Position numbers and translations under genes: made by a program. This document shows positions 29,306-39,829 of a DNA stretch of 64,000 bases, piece by piece. The notes under the pieces were generated by a model. The model had not been told where the DNA came from, did not search any database, and was given only the letters and a program-made list of their open reading frames with translations. Source of the DNA: Aradus depressus (taxonomy: Eukaryota; Arthropoda; Insecta; Hemiptera; Aradidae); NCBI GenBank assembly GCA_963662175.1, contig OY759215.1, forward strand, positions 50,361,213-50,425,212, written 5' to 3'. Numbering within the stretch: the stretch's first letter is position 1; each line of letters starts with the position of its first letter.

Positions 29306-30685
29306 ACACCCTCCGAAGTTCAGTACGAAATTAAAAATCTCCCCAGAAGGAAGTCCCCGGGCTACGACCTGATAACAGCGGAGATTCTCCAGCGGCTGCC
29401 TCGGAAAGCAGTTGTATTTCTGACAACTCTGTACAATTCCATACTTCGTACAACATACTTTCCCATTCAGTGGAAGTACTCTGTTATCACCATGATTCCA
29501 AAACCAAACAAACCTGAGCATGACCCTTCTTCCTTTCGACCTATCAGTCTTCTCTCTTTTCTTTCCAAGATCTTTGAAAAACTTCTTTATAAACGCCTCA
29601 TTTCTATCCTTTCACTTCATCTACCCGATCACCAGTTTGGGTTTCGTTCTTTTCATTCCACCACCCACCAACTGCACAGAGTTGTCGACTACACAGCGTC
29701 TGCATTAGAGCGAAAACTCTACGCAGCCGGGGCATTCCTGGATATATCTCAGGCTTTTGATCGGGTCTGGCACGCGGGACTTCTATATAAACTTAAACCC
29801 CTCCTACCCCATACATATTATCTCATTCTTCAGTCATACTTAACGGATAGGTATTTCGCCGTCCGTCAGGGCTCAGCTATTTCCTCCTGCCACCTCATAC
29901 TGGCCGGCGTGCCTCAGGGCTCAATATTAGCCCCCCTATTATACTTCATGTACACCTTCGACTTACCCACCTACCATCTCACATTAACTGCCACATACGC
30001 AGATGACACCGCCATTTTAGCCTCTCACACAGATCCTCACACCACTTCACTCATATTACAGCAACACCTCAACAAAATTGAAGTTTGGAGTAAATCTTGG
30101 AAAATTAAATTTAACACCACAAAATGTCAACACATAACATTCGCTCTCCGCCGTGGTGACTGTCCCCCAGTATTCCTTGAAAACCAGCCATTACCGCATA
30201 CCTCTTCCGTAAAATATTTAGAATTAACCCTCGATAGAAGGCTGACTTGGAACCCTCACACTCGGACGACACGACTCACACTAAACCGGCGACTTAGACT
30301 ATTGTACAGTATTTTGAATAGGCGTTCTAAATTATCTACTCGACAAAAACTAAATTGTTATACCTATCTTCTCCGACCTCTCTGGACCTATGGCTTACAA
30401 ATATATGGTACAGCCAAGACTTCAAACATCAAAAGAATACAGATATTTCAATCCAAGACTCTTCGACTGATCACGCAATGCCCACCATACGTTAGCAACA
30501 AGACTTTACACCGCGACTTGAACATCACATCCATAGACACAACCATTAAACATTTATACCAACGTTTCTACACCAAAATTTACTTACACACCAATCCGGA
30601 AGTTCGCAAAATCTTAAGTACAAATTTACCCCACAATCCCCCAAGAAGATTAAAGAGAGTTTGGCATAGAGATCTCCTGGTATGA
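29306..30685 (+). pseudogene. Jockey ORF2 fragment, RT domain to C-terminus
   Basis: About 459 codons are open without interruption, but there is no start codon of its own: the frame opens in flanking DNA at a TTG inside the target duplication. RT blocks seen are RRKSPGYDLITAEIL, SFRPISLLSFLSKIFEKLL, HQFGFRSFHSTTH, GAFLDISQAFDRVWHAGL, AGVPQGSILAP and ATYADDTAILA (catalytic YADD), then WNPHTRTTRLTLNRRL and the terminus PPRRLKRVWHRDLLV. The endonuclease domain and fingers are missing, so the product cannot support insertion. The uninterrupted frame shows that the copy is young. Confidence 0.92.
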
Positions 30686-30879
30686 AGTGATGTCATGAGG
30701 GTTCACCGCTGGGTGTTTTTCCTCTCTCAAGCCTCTCATGTCATATTTATTTTTATTATTTTATTTTATTTTTATTATTTTTGTATAGTAGGTACCTTCA
30801 TGTCAGCCCAGCCGCTGGTTGTGCATTTTTTACATAGTTGTGGCTTTAAATAAATAAATACAAAAAAAAAAAAAAAAAA
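29306..30879 (+). mobile_element. 5'-truncated Jockey-like element with TSD
   Basis: An 11-bp target duplication TTTTGTATTTT lies at 29295-29305 and 30880-30890. Between them are the 3' part of an ORF2, a short 3' UTR (30686-30861, ending AAATAAATAAATAC) and a poly(A) tail. 5' truncation is the usual outcome of incomplete target-primed reverse transcription. It belongs to the same clade as the element at 5706-10811 but is clearly a different family by protein sequence. The 28956-29294 stretch before it holds no gene. Confidence 0.93.
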
Positions 30880-31189
30880 TTTTGTATTTTCAGTTGCTTT
30901 ATTTTTTGTCCATGAATAATAAAACTTATATGTAGATCGACCTGGACATTAGATGATCGTCCATAAAAGTGAAAAATGTATTATTCGTGATCCAAAACAA
31001 GCATAAATTATATTATTATGCGAATAGTGCGCTGCGTAAAAGTGAGTGGGCGTTCAGATTAGACGACGTATTAATTTACTGCACAATAAACTTTTAGATA
31101 TTATTCTGATTTATTCATGGTTATGATTTATATTATTAAAATCAAATAGAATTTTTAACCTCTTCTTACAGTTATTAGTTATACCCTAG

Positions 31190-31290
31190 GAAACTGCAAG
31201 AAGATTGGACTCTACTGGGTTCCCGGACACTCGGGGATCCAGGGAAACGAAGAGGCAGACCGACAAGGAAGTAAGCCTTTTATAATAAGG
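31190..31290 (+). pseudogene. RNase H fragment of a non-LTR retrotransposon
   Basis: The frame reads KIGLYWVPGHSGIQGNEEAD followed by RQGSKPF. The WVPGHSGxxGNExAD block is the C-terminal RNase H motif found in I, R1 and some Jockey-superfamily elements. Nothing upstream completes the domain, and stops follow. Neither full Jockey copy in this window has RNase H, so this came from another lineage. Confidence 0.75.
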
Positions 31291-31617
31291 GGGAAGCCCA
31301 GCGCTAGGTTTTTAAGCCATAAGTTCAGAGAGGTAGGTGTAGCAATTTAGTTTTTGTTGAATCGATACTGATCTACAATAGTGGCCGGTCTCAGATGTCA
31401 CACAGTCCGCCTCCTGTCGAGGGTTAATCGTACATTTTTCACTGACTGGTTTTCAATTAATACAGGGGGTAGTCACGTGTGGGTAAGTCAAAATTGTGCA
31501 TGGAGTACAATAGAAGACAAGAGCTGATATTGCCAATAATCGGAGGAAATACTGAACCCTGACGGAAGGCGAAATACTGATCCGTCAAGAATGACTGGAG
31601 AATGAGAGAGAGGTGCG

Positions 31618-31840
31618 TGGGTTAGGAGGGTTCTTTCCTCACGTGCCAGACTCGGTCAAGAGCCTGTGTCCAGGGTTGTCCCAGGTGCATTTCGCTCTAA
31701 TGTAGATACTGTGCAGTCTGCAGCTCTGTCTAGGTAGTAGAGTGAAAAGAAATAAAAACTGAAAGATGAGACGAAAGGATAGAAATGAGGTGATTGTTGA
31801 GAAGTTTTTTAAAGATCTTAGAAGTATTAATAGGCTGGGC
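31618..31840 (-). pseudogene. Decayed Jockey RT fragment
   Basis: Minus-strand frames give INTSKIFKKLLNNHLISILS and FHSTT, then with a frameshift LDRVWHV. They align with LSKIFEKLLYKRLISILSLH, SFHSTT and FDRVWHAG of the element at 29306-30879. Deletions and frameshifts make it a dead fragment. Confidence 0.7.
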
Positions 31841-32405
31841 CAGAGGAGGGAAGGTCTCCTGATCCTGGTGGGATAGAGGCGCTGCTGCTGGTGTCCTGGG
31901 TGGCTGATGTCTGCTCGATGCCTCACCTGAAACTCTTTGTACCCTAGGCATCCCCTTTAGTTAGCCGGGTGTGCAGAGATATGTTCCCGACACACCGAAC
32001 ACAATGGTGCGGCGTGTATGACTTCGAGTGCTCGAAATCCTGGCACCGAATGCAATGTACGTCTGTTCCCTTTTTCCTTAGCTCTCTCAAGTACAAGATT
32101 TTTATGATTTTCGTCCTCTATTAGAAAAATAGGTTTCATGAAAAAATAAAAATAAAATTTTGATGAACAAGTTGTACAACAGGCCAATATAGCTATTAGC
32201 TACAGGGGTAGGGATGAGGTGCTTGGCCACCTTGCCTAGTCTTCCGGCCTACGACTGTGCTGCTGGTACTCATCGTGGGAATTCTTCATTTCCAGCCACA
32301 TTACGCAGTCAATGAACAATTTGAAAAAAAAATAATTTGCTGGTTATTTAATCATTACAGAAACAAACAATAATAAAGAAAATACAAACTAAACAAAGCA
32401 TGTAG

Positions 32406-32436
<31 letters not shown>

Positions 32437-33918
32437 CTTTTTGTTGACATTTAAATATTGAAAATTGTGAAGAAAAAAACTTTTAAGTTGCTCTACGTTT
32501 GATTGCTGACACAGTTCATTAAGTTTTTAGTAAAGTAGAAGAAAATTGTAGAAAAGCATTTTAATAATCTAAAAATCATTGTTTTCTCATAAAGCAATGC
32601 ATGGATTGCCTTGTCCAGGATTTGAAGGAGTTATTACGTTTTCACTATACTTAGCAACATCAAGATATTTATTAATATGATTTATTTATTTATTTTAAAT
32701 TTTACTCCCAGCCCTTTTTTCAGGTATTATCTGTCAGATAGTCAAACCTCTTTTTAATCTTCTAAGCCAACTGTCACAACTTTCCCTAAACCTTTTCTCC
32801 TTCTGTCTTTGTCAGCCCTGTGGTACCCTAACTGTATTCTAAAGCACAAAAACGATCTCGAAATTATTTTGAACGAAAAAATAATCGACGTTGGCCTCAT
32901 TTGAATAATCGAAGACTCATCCGACCATATGAACTAAATTCAAAATTATTCTACATACAGAGTTGAACGCGACGACAACAGAACCTTTTCTGTGTCATTA
33001 TTCATGTTTTTCTGCTCTTTATTGATATGGGACGTCCCTGTATGTGGTCCTGCTCTTCTTCCGGTCCACCACTGACTCCCCAATAGTTGAGTTGGGCGAC
33101 TCCTGCTGGATTGTTGACGAGGTCCTGGTGCTATCGCTAATAAGGACCCCCAACTGTCACCATCCAGTCCGTACAATTACACAAAACACAAAATAAAAAT
33201 CTAAAGTAATAATATAAAAATTTGAATAAGTTAGTCTTTTGCACACTTTGAAAACCAAAACAAGTGCAATTTCTAAAATAAGAACTTATAGTCTTAAAAA
33301 CGAATTGAAAACTATTTACACATATTTTTATAATAATAATAATATTTATTTATTTTTATTTTTTTACAAATGTACATTAATAATATTGACCGACAATACT
33401 CATGGTCAAATTGACCGTCTGAGGGGTTATCTCTTCTATTTCTACTCACACATATATAAAAGTGACAAAACCAAAAAAAATTCAAATACAAATGCAGTAA
33501 TTTACAAAATTAACTTAAATGATCCTTTAAAAAAACTAACAAAAAATTAAAATAAAAAACATCTTGCTGTTTATATATCACTAATAATTAAACTCTGAAA
33601 CCAGCTCAAATCTATAATTCCAGGCGGCTTTGCAATAGTTAATTAAAGTTTTGTAATTTCGTCCATTTGCATATTCAATAAACTGAACATAGCTCAACTC
33701 TGCTTCAGCAAAATAGATAAGACGAAATTCCCTTAAGATGGGCCACATATTTTTATACATTTACATTATGAAAAAATAATCAAAGGTTTTGAGTCGCACT
33801 GGGTTGGTTACAAAACTACTTGTAAAAATAAAACAAATCTGATACCAAAAAAATACAGTTAAGTCGGTCTAATTGAATAACAAGATCAGTAAGGGTAAGG
33901 CTTCCCAGCTAGACCCAG
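31841..33918. other. No gene recognised
   Basis: Contains a poly-A run (32409-32436) and AT-rich DNA. A minus-strand segment at about 33000-33175 translates in one frame as LISDSTRTSSTIQQESPNST and IGESVVDRKKSRTTYRDVPY before a stop; it has exon-like composition but I do not recognise it. Confidence 0.3.
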
Positions 33919-34002
33919 GTGGAGTCTAACAGTGAAGGGTGTTCAATACGTTACGTACATGTGATTCAGGACCTTTATGGAAGGTGGAACAGACATTCAA
34001 AA

Positions 34003-34242
34003 ATGAAAAAAGTTAGACATTCACGAAAGAAAAAGTTAGAAGAAGATACTATTAGAAGGACGGGATCATCGACTGTTCAACCTATCCTGGAAGAGGAGAA
34101 TGAAGGCTTCTCTGAGTGGATCAGTTCCGGAACTGGGGTTGAGTATATGAAATTATTTGTCATTATGAACTCATTCATTGTTTTTCTGACCATAATGTGG
34201 CCCAAAATGGAAATGTTTTTTACCGAAATGTTTAGAGACTAA
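34003..34242 (+). CDS. Small single-pass membrane protein ORF (79 aa)
   Basis: Starting at the first ATG (34003), the product has a very basic N-terminus (MKKVRHSRKKKLEEDTIRR), an acidic middle (LEEENEGFSEW) and one hydrophobic helix at residues about 50-68 (KLFVIMNSFIVFLTIMWP), ending MEMFFTEMFRD. The frame is also open upstream to 33919 (GTG), so translation might begin in an upstream exon, but no ATG is available there. The order basic, acidic, transmembrane suggests a tail-anchored or single-pass protein. The stop is 41 bases before the ATG of the next small ORF, also a membrane protein, so a bicistronic mRNA is possible. Composition with Trp and Met is unlike the AT-driven frames around it. 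I do not recognise the family. Confidence 0.5.
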   Translation: MKKVRHSRKKKLEEDTIRRTGSSTVQPILEEENEGFSEWISSGTGVEYMKLFVIMNSFIVFLTIMWPKMEMFFTEMFRD

Positions 34243-34283
34243 ATATCTTTAAATTTATATTTAAAAAAAAAATAATAATAATA

Positions 34284-34574
34284 ATGGCTAACATTGGACA
34301 ATCTATATATGTGGTCGGTGTTCTGGCGGTCATCTTGTGGTATAGTGTATTAGTTTGGCGATTTACTGATGAATTTTTTTATGGTGAATTCAAAAAACAT
34401 TTAACTACATTTAAATATAATAGTAATTTAAATAGAAAATTATACTTAAGCCAAAAGAAAATTGAGTTTAAAAATAATCTGTATGAACATGAGAAAACCC
34501 AATTTGCCACAGATAATGGTAGAACTTGTTCATTAAGTTTTATATCTTACATAAGAAATTATTGCATTGCTTAG
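34284..34574 (+). CDS. Small membrane protein ORF (96 aa), second of a pair
   Basis: The ATG at 34284 has a purine-rich context (ATAATGG). Residues about 8-25 form a hydrophobic helix (IYVVGVLAVILWYSVLVW), followed by RFTDEFFYGEFKKHL and then a Lys/Asn-rich tail that looks less constrained. It lies 41 bases after the stop of the 79-aa ORF on the same strand. AATAAA occurs at 34759-34764, about 185 bases past the stop, and could serve both. This could be a bicistronic pair, or two exons or unrelated frames. The tail after residue 40 may not be coding. Family not recognised. Confidence 0.4.
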   Translation: MANIGQSIYVVGVLAVILWYSVLVWRFTDEFFYGEFKKHLTTFKYNSNLNRKLYLSQKKIEFKNNLYEHEKTQFATDNGRTCSLSFISYIRNYCIA

Positions 34575-34758
34575 ATAAAATATTAACTTTCAAATAATGT
34601 TCAATTGTAATTTTGTGCTTTAGAATTCATCTAATTTTAAGTTATGGTTTATAAAACTAATTTGCAGCTTGTTAACTTTGACAACTTTCATTCTGATTGG
34701 ATTACATTTATAATTACTTTATTTAGTTTAGTGACCTGAATTTCTTATTATAGTAATT

Positions 34759-34764
34759 AATAAA
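34759..34764 (+). promoter_or_regulatory. Candidate polyadenylation signal AATAAA
   Basis: Canonical hexamer downstream of the two small ORFs. The motif is common in AT-rich DNA, so position is the only support. Positions 34765-35425 show no gene. Confidence 0.3.
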
Positions 34765-35425
34765 GTTTATATAGGATAACTCGTTGCTTTGTCATGGAAG
34801 CATGGATCATGAAAATTATAATTTTTACAGTACATACCTATAAAGTAATCTTTTCAAAAATGTAATTGCATTATTTTCTATTATAAGTCGACGTATATTC
34901 CGTATCCATGATGGTATTGAAAATGTCTATTCAATGAAATAAATCAATGTATCCAATGAGAACCAATAATTCTTGCTCACTTTGGTCAGATTATAAAAAA
35001 GTATTATAAGCAACGACGTTTGTAATGAATGCCATAGGTTGCCATAACACCATTGCGCTAAATTCAGGACATTGTTTGCATGTCTTTTACTAGGTTGTTG
35101 GAAGACAAATTCAACTGAAAGTTTCATATATATACATTGATTTAAACAATATACTCTGCAGCTTCTCGTTTGTCAGCCCATCGCAATCCTCTATTAAATG
35201 CCGCACTGTTGAAGCATATCCACAGAAACGGCATCGGGGTTGTTCTCCTTTAACCAGGAGGTGGCCATCTTGTAAGACCGATGACAAGTTTGGTCAGGGT
35301 GATCTTCTCCCGCCTGGACAGCTCCTGTGGGAAATTTAATGAACTATTAAGTCGGATGTATATTCAACTTTTCAGAATATTACCAGATCCTTTCTTTGGG
35401 GTTGGGATCACAATGAACGTTCAAC

Positions 35426-35470
35426 GTTGATCCGAAGAAGGGACTTGGAAGGCCCCGAAATATCGTCAAA
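35426..35470 (+). ncRNA. Hammerhead-like motif with one core change
   Basis: Helix I: TTGAT (35427-35431) with GTCAA (35465-35469). Core CCGAAGA (35432-35438; consensus CTGANGA, U4 is C). Helix II: GGG (35440-35442) with CCC (35454-35456). GAAA at 35457-35460, helix III ATAT, predicted cleavage after C35464. Downstream AAGTTGGAAAGACACCTCGG is shared with 24303-24330. Positions 35471-36534 hold no gene I can identify. Confidence 0.55.
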
Positions 35471-36534
35471 AGTTGGAAAGACACCTCGGTAAAAAAGAAT
35501 CTCATATATTTCTGCTATGTAGGCACAAAACAGATTCTTCCAGTCATTTCCATGAATTATTAGAAACTATTTTCCCTTTAATTAATATTTTATTGTGGTT
35601 TTATTAGCGATTAGTCAATGAATCCCCGCAATACCAAAATATCAGCGTTATAACACGTTTGAGGTCAAATACTCCTATACTATTGTGGTATTGAAAAAAT
35701 AAACAACACGTAATAAGATATATTTATTCGAGCAATAAAAAAACATAAATGGGGAAATACTGAAAAAGGATTGAAAAACGGAAAATTTACGTACGTTATA
35801 ATAGTAAGATGTGAGACGAGATTTCTCATAGATATAAAATCTCATGATTTTGGAGCCATCACAACAAGACCCGTAGAGTCACAAACCCGTTGCTGAGGTG
35901 TCGTCTAAACTATGCTAAAGGGAACCATAAGCGAATTTATATGATACTTTTCGAAACAATTCAGTGCATGTAAAAAAGATTGAAATAGCTACTTACTATT
36001 ACGTTTGAAAGAACAATAAATGTTATAATTGACGTGTTTAGAATCAAAATGGGCTGTGACATTTTTGAACGTTAAGTGCATAATCGGGTACAAAAATTAT
36101 CTGTTCAGAAAAAAAGTTGTACAAATGAAATCCTAGCCAGTGCTGAGATCTAGTGGCAAACCACTTATACCATTTTGGTGACATAAGTAACTTAAACATA
36201 TCAATAGTGACCTTGAAATTAAGATTTTTATTCAATTTTATGGTTTGCTAACAGCAACTTTCACCATAAAAGCAGAAGACAAAATATTTCCGGTTTCGAT
36301 AAATTATAGATTTTTTAAATCAGTTAAGAACTTAATGCACAGTTTCTTCAAAGTTTTAAAAATGTCACTTAAACCACTTTGATTCTAGCCCCGTCAATTA
36401 TTATCTCTCATCCAGATAACAAATCTTTTGCATGGTCTCCTTCAAAACATGGAGGATGATCAGCCATTTACAAATCAGGCTCCTTCAATCATTTGTTTGA
36501 CAAAAACTTTTTTTCTATCTCAGTAATGCACAGG

Positions 36535-36690
36535 TATGTGAGTTCCTATCGCCTCCTAACAGAGAGCTCTTCCGTCGCGCTGGTGGACATGAGCCCGACT
36601 CTACTGTTTGAGCCCTAAATTTTAGGTTTAGTCACCTAGGGTGTGAGCCTTTCTTTGAACGAGTACCGTACACAGTACAGATAATTAGCG
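36535..36690 (-). mobile_element. SINE-A 3' fragment, diverged
   Basis: Contains CTATCGCCTCCTAACAGAGA, GGTGGACATGAGCCCGACTC and TAGTCACCTAGGGT, the reverse of the SINE-A 3' body. The tRNA-derived head is missing. Confidence 0.7.
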
Positions 36691-37849
36691 TAAATAAGTT
36701 TAATAAGTTCGGGATTTTTTATTTTGTTGAATTTTCTAATTCATGTTTTCATTCTCCGGTCAATATTTATATTTTGAACAAGAGGCGCTGCCCCTGTGGC
36801 CTTCGGCTCCCACCGGGCACGTTTCGCTCTTGATAGTAAGATGTCTTGAGCAGGGTCTAGGACATGTTTCAATAAGAGGTATAGGTATCAATAATAATCT
36901 TTATTGACGGGACAGAGTATACTTATTTAAATAAATTAACAAATTAAAAAGATAAATCATACAGAGATATTTACATTATCATTTTGGAATAATAAAAATA
37001 ACTAAGATATAATAATAATACAAGAAAAGAGAATAGAAAATAATTATTTGTAATTCTAAACAACATATATTTATAAATTTAATACTATATAATAGAATAA
37101 AAAAGAAGTTATTAAGACGAATCTTATGAAAGAAGAAAAAAATATATATAAATATTTTAAAATAGATACAAACAGACAAATGATAATAATAAATAAAGAG
37201 AAACAAAAGTAGTACAATAATAATTATAATTTAAAAACTAATAATAGAATAAAAATAAATTAAAGGACACGGAGAAGAAACAATGATAATTACAGAAAAT
37301 AAATCAAATTAGAAAATAGTTTATGTAATAATACGAAAGAGGGGAGAGAATAAATAAATATAGACCATAAAGTTTTAGATCAATAAAAAATATAATCATG
37401 AGAAAAATTAATTTTACTATAAATATAGTGAAATTCTAAAATGGAGGTAATAGTTATACAAGTAATAATTGGAAATTAATGCTATAAATAACCAAAAGTA
37501 AAGTTAATTTAGACTAGGAAGATACAAAGGATATATATATAATTAATTAAACAAATGTAGGAAAAACAATGTGATAAACAAATTAAATGGGAGGGTAAGC
37601 TAAACAAGGATTGTAGTATTTGGAAATGCTAATATTGAGAATATTGGTGTTTGTGGAATGCTATCCGATGGGGGCTTCGAAGGGATAGTTAGTTCTATGC
37701 CATTTTGTGGTTTTTCAGAGTAAGTTTTCGAGAAAAATATTTGCCTGTTTGGCCTAAGAATCGACTTGTAGCGGCTAAATGAGCGTTCAACGTCTACTGA
37801 TGTTACAGATGCATACTTCAACGCAACAATCTCCATCGGTCAACAATTC
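36691..37849. other. AT-rich region, no gene
   Basis: From about 36900 to 37600 the sequence is almost entirely A/T with scattered GA. The frames here code only for Ile, Tyr, Phe, Lys and Asn runs and are not credible genes. Confidence 0.5.
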
Positions 37850-38265
37850 AATACGAAGTTTTCGACGACACCTATTGATTTTCAGCCAAATCGACCAAAG
37901 AAAAGGAAGGATAAGAGAAAGGCTTAACACAAAAACTCAAATAACTGCTGATAGAATGAATGAATAGATATGAAATTTTATATATGTGACCAGAACCTTT
38001 TGAGGAGAACACTAATCGATTATCAAACAAATCAACTGAAGTGTAGGGAGGGATTAGAGGAGAGGCTTAACTTAAAAATTTTAATAACTGCCGTTGTAGT
38101 GAATTTATCGACACAAAATTTAACATGAGGGTATAGAAGCCCCTATGTAAGTCAACTGTTGAACATTACCGTTGGCTAGTTTTGGAAGGGGTGCGAAAAT
38201 TTAATTGATTAATTCGTTCTAGGGAAGAACATTGCCGATGTTTCACCAATGACTTTTTTTTTACT
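37850..38265 (+). repeat. Repeat family B, long copy
   Basis: Contains CACCTATTGATTTTCAGCC, AAATCGACCAAAGAAAAGG, CTCAAATAACTGCTGATAGA, TTTATCGACACAAAATTTAA, AATTCGTTCTAGGGAAGAAC and GATGTTTCACCAATGAC. Two partial units may be arranged in tandem. Confidence 0.7.
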
Positions 38266-38635
38266 TTCCCGCTGGGAAAGAGATGTTATTTTATGAATAA
38301 TACAGATTTTATCAATAACAAGCCTCTCCTATAACTAATTCTGGATGATAAATTGACCTTCGGCCAGCAAGCTGATCAAGAATCCCTGGAAACGCATGGG
38401 GTTTTCCCATGTTTTATCATGAAAATATTCAACTGTAATTTTTTTTCTCTTAATTTAACAAGTTGGGGAGTCCCACTAAAATATTCGGAAGTCGCATGAG
38501 GACGGACCGCCTCATTCATTACACATATACTAACATCGACCCTCTTGCCCTATCCTAAAGTTGGCTCCTGACCTTTATTAAAGCTAGATATTATGATTTT
38601 GTTTCAAGAAGTGGGGGGTTGTAATTTCGGATTAT

Positions 38636-39120
38636 ATTAAGTCACGGTTCCACCTCCTCTTCAATCTCCTGGGAGGATTGTCTGGCAAGTGTGCTGAAGA
38701 AAGTGAGTGGATGTATGAATTTGGGTGTAAATGCAATTTGCCATGGAAACGTCTGTAAAGGTCCTGAATTGTGTCGTGTACTGTGTTTATCATGAGGTCA
38801 TTGACTCCACAATGACCTCATGTTCTGTTACTTACGTATAGTGGGCATTTTGTAATGAGTCTGAGTGTCTTTGACTGGAAAACCTGGATACGTTTCAGGT
38901 TAGATATTTTAGCCGAACCGAAGATATGTGAGCCATACATCCAGAGAGGTTTTAGTTGAAAAGTTACGCTTTTGTGTTAAGGGTAATTTTTAATGTCTGT
39001 GCAGAAGATAATTAAGCATTTTAAATCATCTGTTTAGTGTATTGCTTGTATGAGGGTTCCTTGTCAGTCGTCTGTCCAGAGTAAGTCCCAAATATCTTAC
39101 GATGTTTCAGAATACACTAA
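38636..39120 (-). pseudogene. Decayed Jockey ORF2 C-terminus (third lineage)
   Basis: The minus strand reads VRYLGLTLDRRLTRNPHTSN, then after frame changes LKPLWMYGSHIFGSAKISNL, KRIQVFQSKTLRLITKCPLY, VSNRT, DTIQDLYRRFHGKLHLHPNS and LPDNPPRRLKRRWNRDLI. This is the RT thumb-to-terminus of a Jockey-type ORF2, closest to the element at 29306-30879. Internal stops and a duplicated TGAGGTCATTG block disrupt it. Region 38266-38635 before it is unassigned. Confidence 0.8.
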
Positions 39121-39304
39121 ACTCTTGTTTGAAGCTCAATCAAATATTTAAAAAAATAACCAAGTAGTGTTTTAATGCTAATGCTCTCTACGTTATATTT
39201 CCGTAAGGGTCGGTCAGTTACATGAATACTCATCGGGGTTCCGATAGCATACAGATATTCTCCTTGCTTACTGTCATACTATCGACATCGTGAGTTTCAA
39301 TATA

Positions 39305-39475
39305 GCCGAGGCCATTAGGTATTTTTATAGAGTAGTTTGAAAACTCTTGAGCCTGCTGTCCTTTGGAGGGAAAGAGTAAATTACGGTATAGGCGATGTCA
39401 GATACTCGTTAAAGACCCCTGAATCTAATTATACCTGGGTAGGTCACATGTAAGACTCCCACAATAAACTAAGGC
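39305..39475 (+). mobile_element. SINE-A, diverged headless copy
   Basis: GCCGAGGCCATTAGGTATTT, GATGTCAGATACTCGTTAAA, GACCCCTG and GTAAGACTCCCACA follow the SINE-A body order with many changes. No box A remains. Confidence 0.55.
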
Positions 39476-39786
39476 TTGTTAATTTGATATGGGTATCAGC
39501 GACCAACATACATAAATACCAACTTTACCGACAGCGTATTTCACAGGTCAACCTCAGCTTGGTTGAACACGGAAGGTAAAGTGATCCTTTCTAAAGTTTT
39601 AATTACCCTAAATCCAAGCAATTATTCATGTAGGATATGGTATATTGTACCAATTATAGGTTGAGAGTACTGGACTCGCCCCACATTCCCCCCGCTCCGA
39701 GGACCTGACCATGGAGGGGTGCCTCACCCCTTCCTCCACCCACCATGTCCAACACTCTTTAGTATAGATTTTCTCTTTGTTGTGTC

Positions 39787-39823
39787 ATGTGGGTGTACCT
39801 TGTGCTCGGGTTTGCATTCGTCG
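39787..39823 (+). CDS. Candidate first exon encoding a signal peptide
   Basis: ATG followed by codons for WVYLVLGFAFV, a short hydrophobic run, then a consensus splice donor (GTCG|GTAAGT, donor at 39824). A GC-richer 5' leader (about 39670-39760) precedes it. Signal-peptide first exons of secreted proteins look like this, but the segment is too short to exclude chance. No second exon was identified. Confidence 0.25.
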
Positions 39824-39829
39824 GTAAGT

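Noticed and set aside
33239..33550. 103-codon plus-strand frame
   Set aside because: Lys/Asn/Ile/Tyr-rich translation of AT-rich DNA with no domain; typical chance frame.
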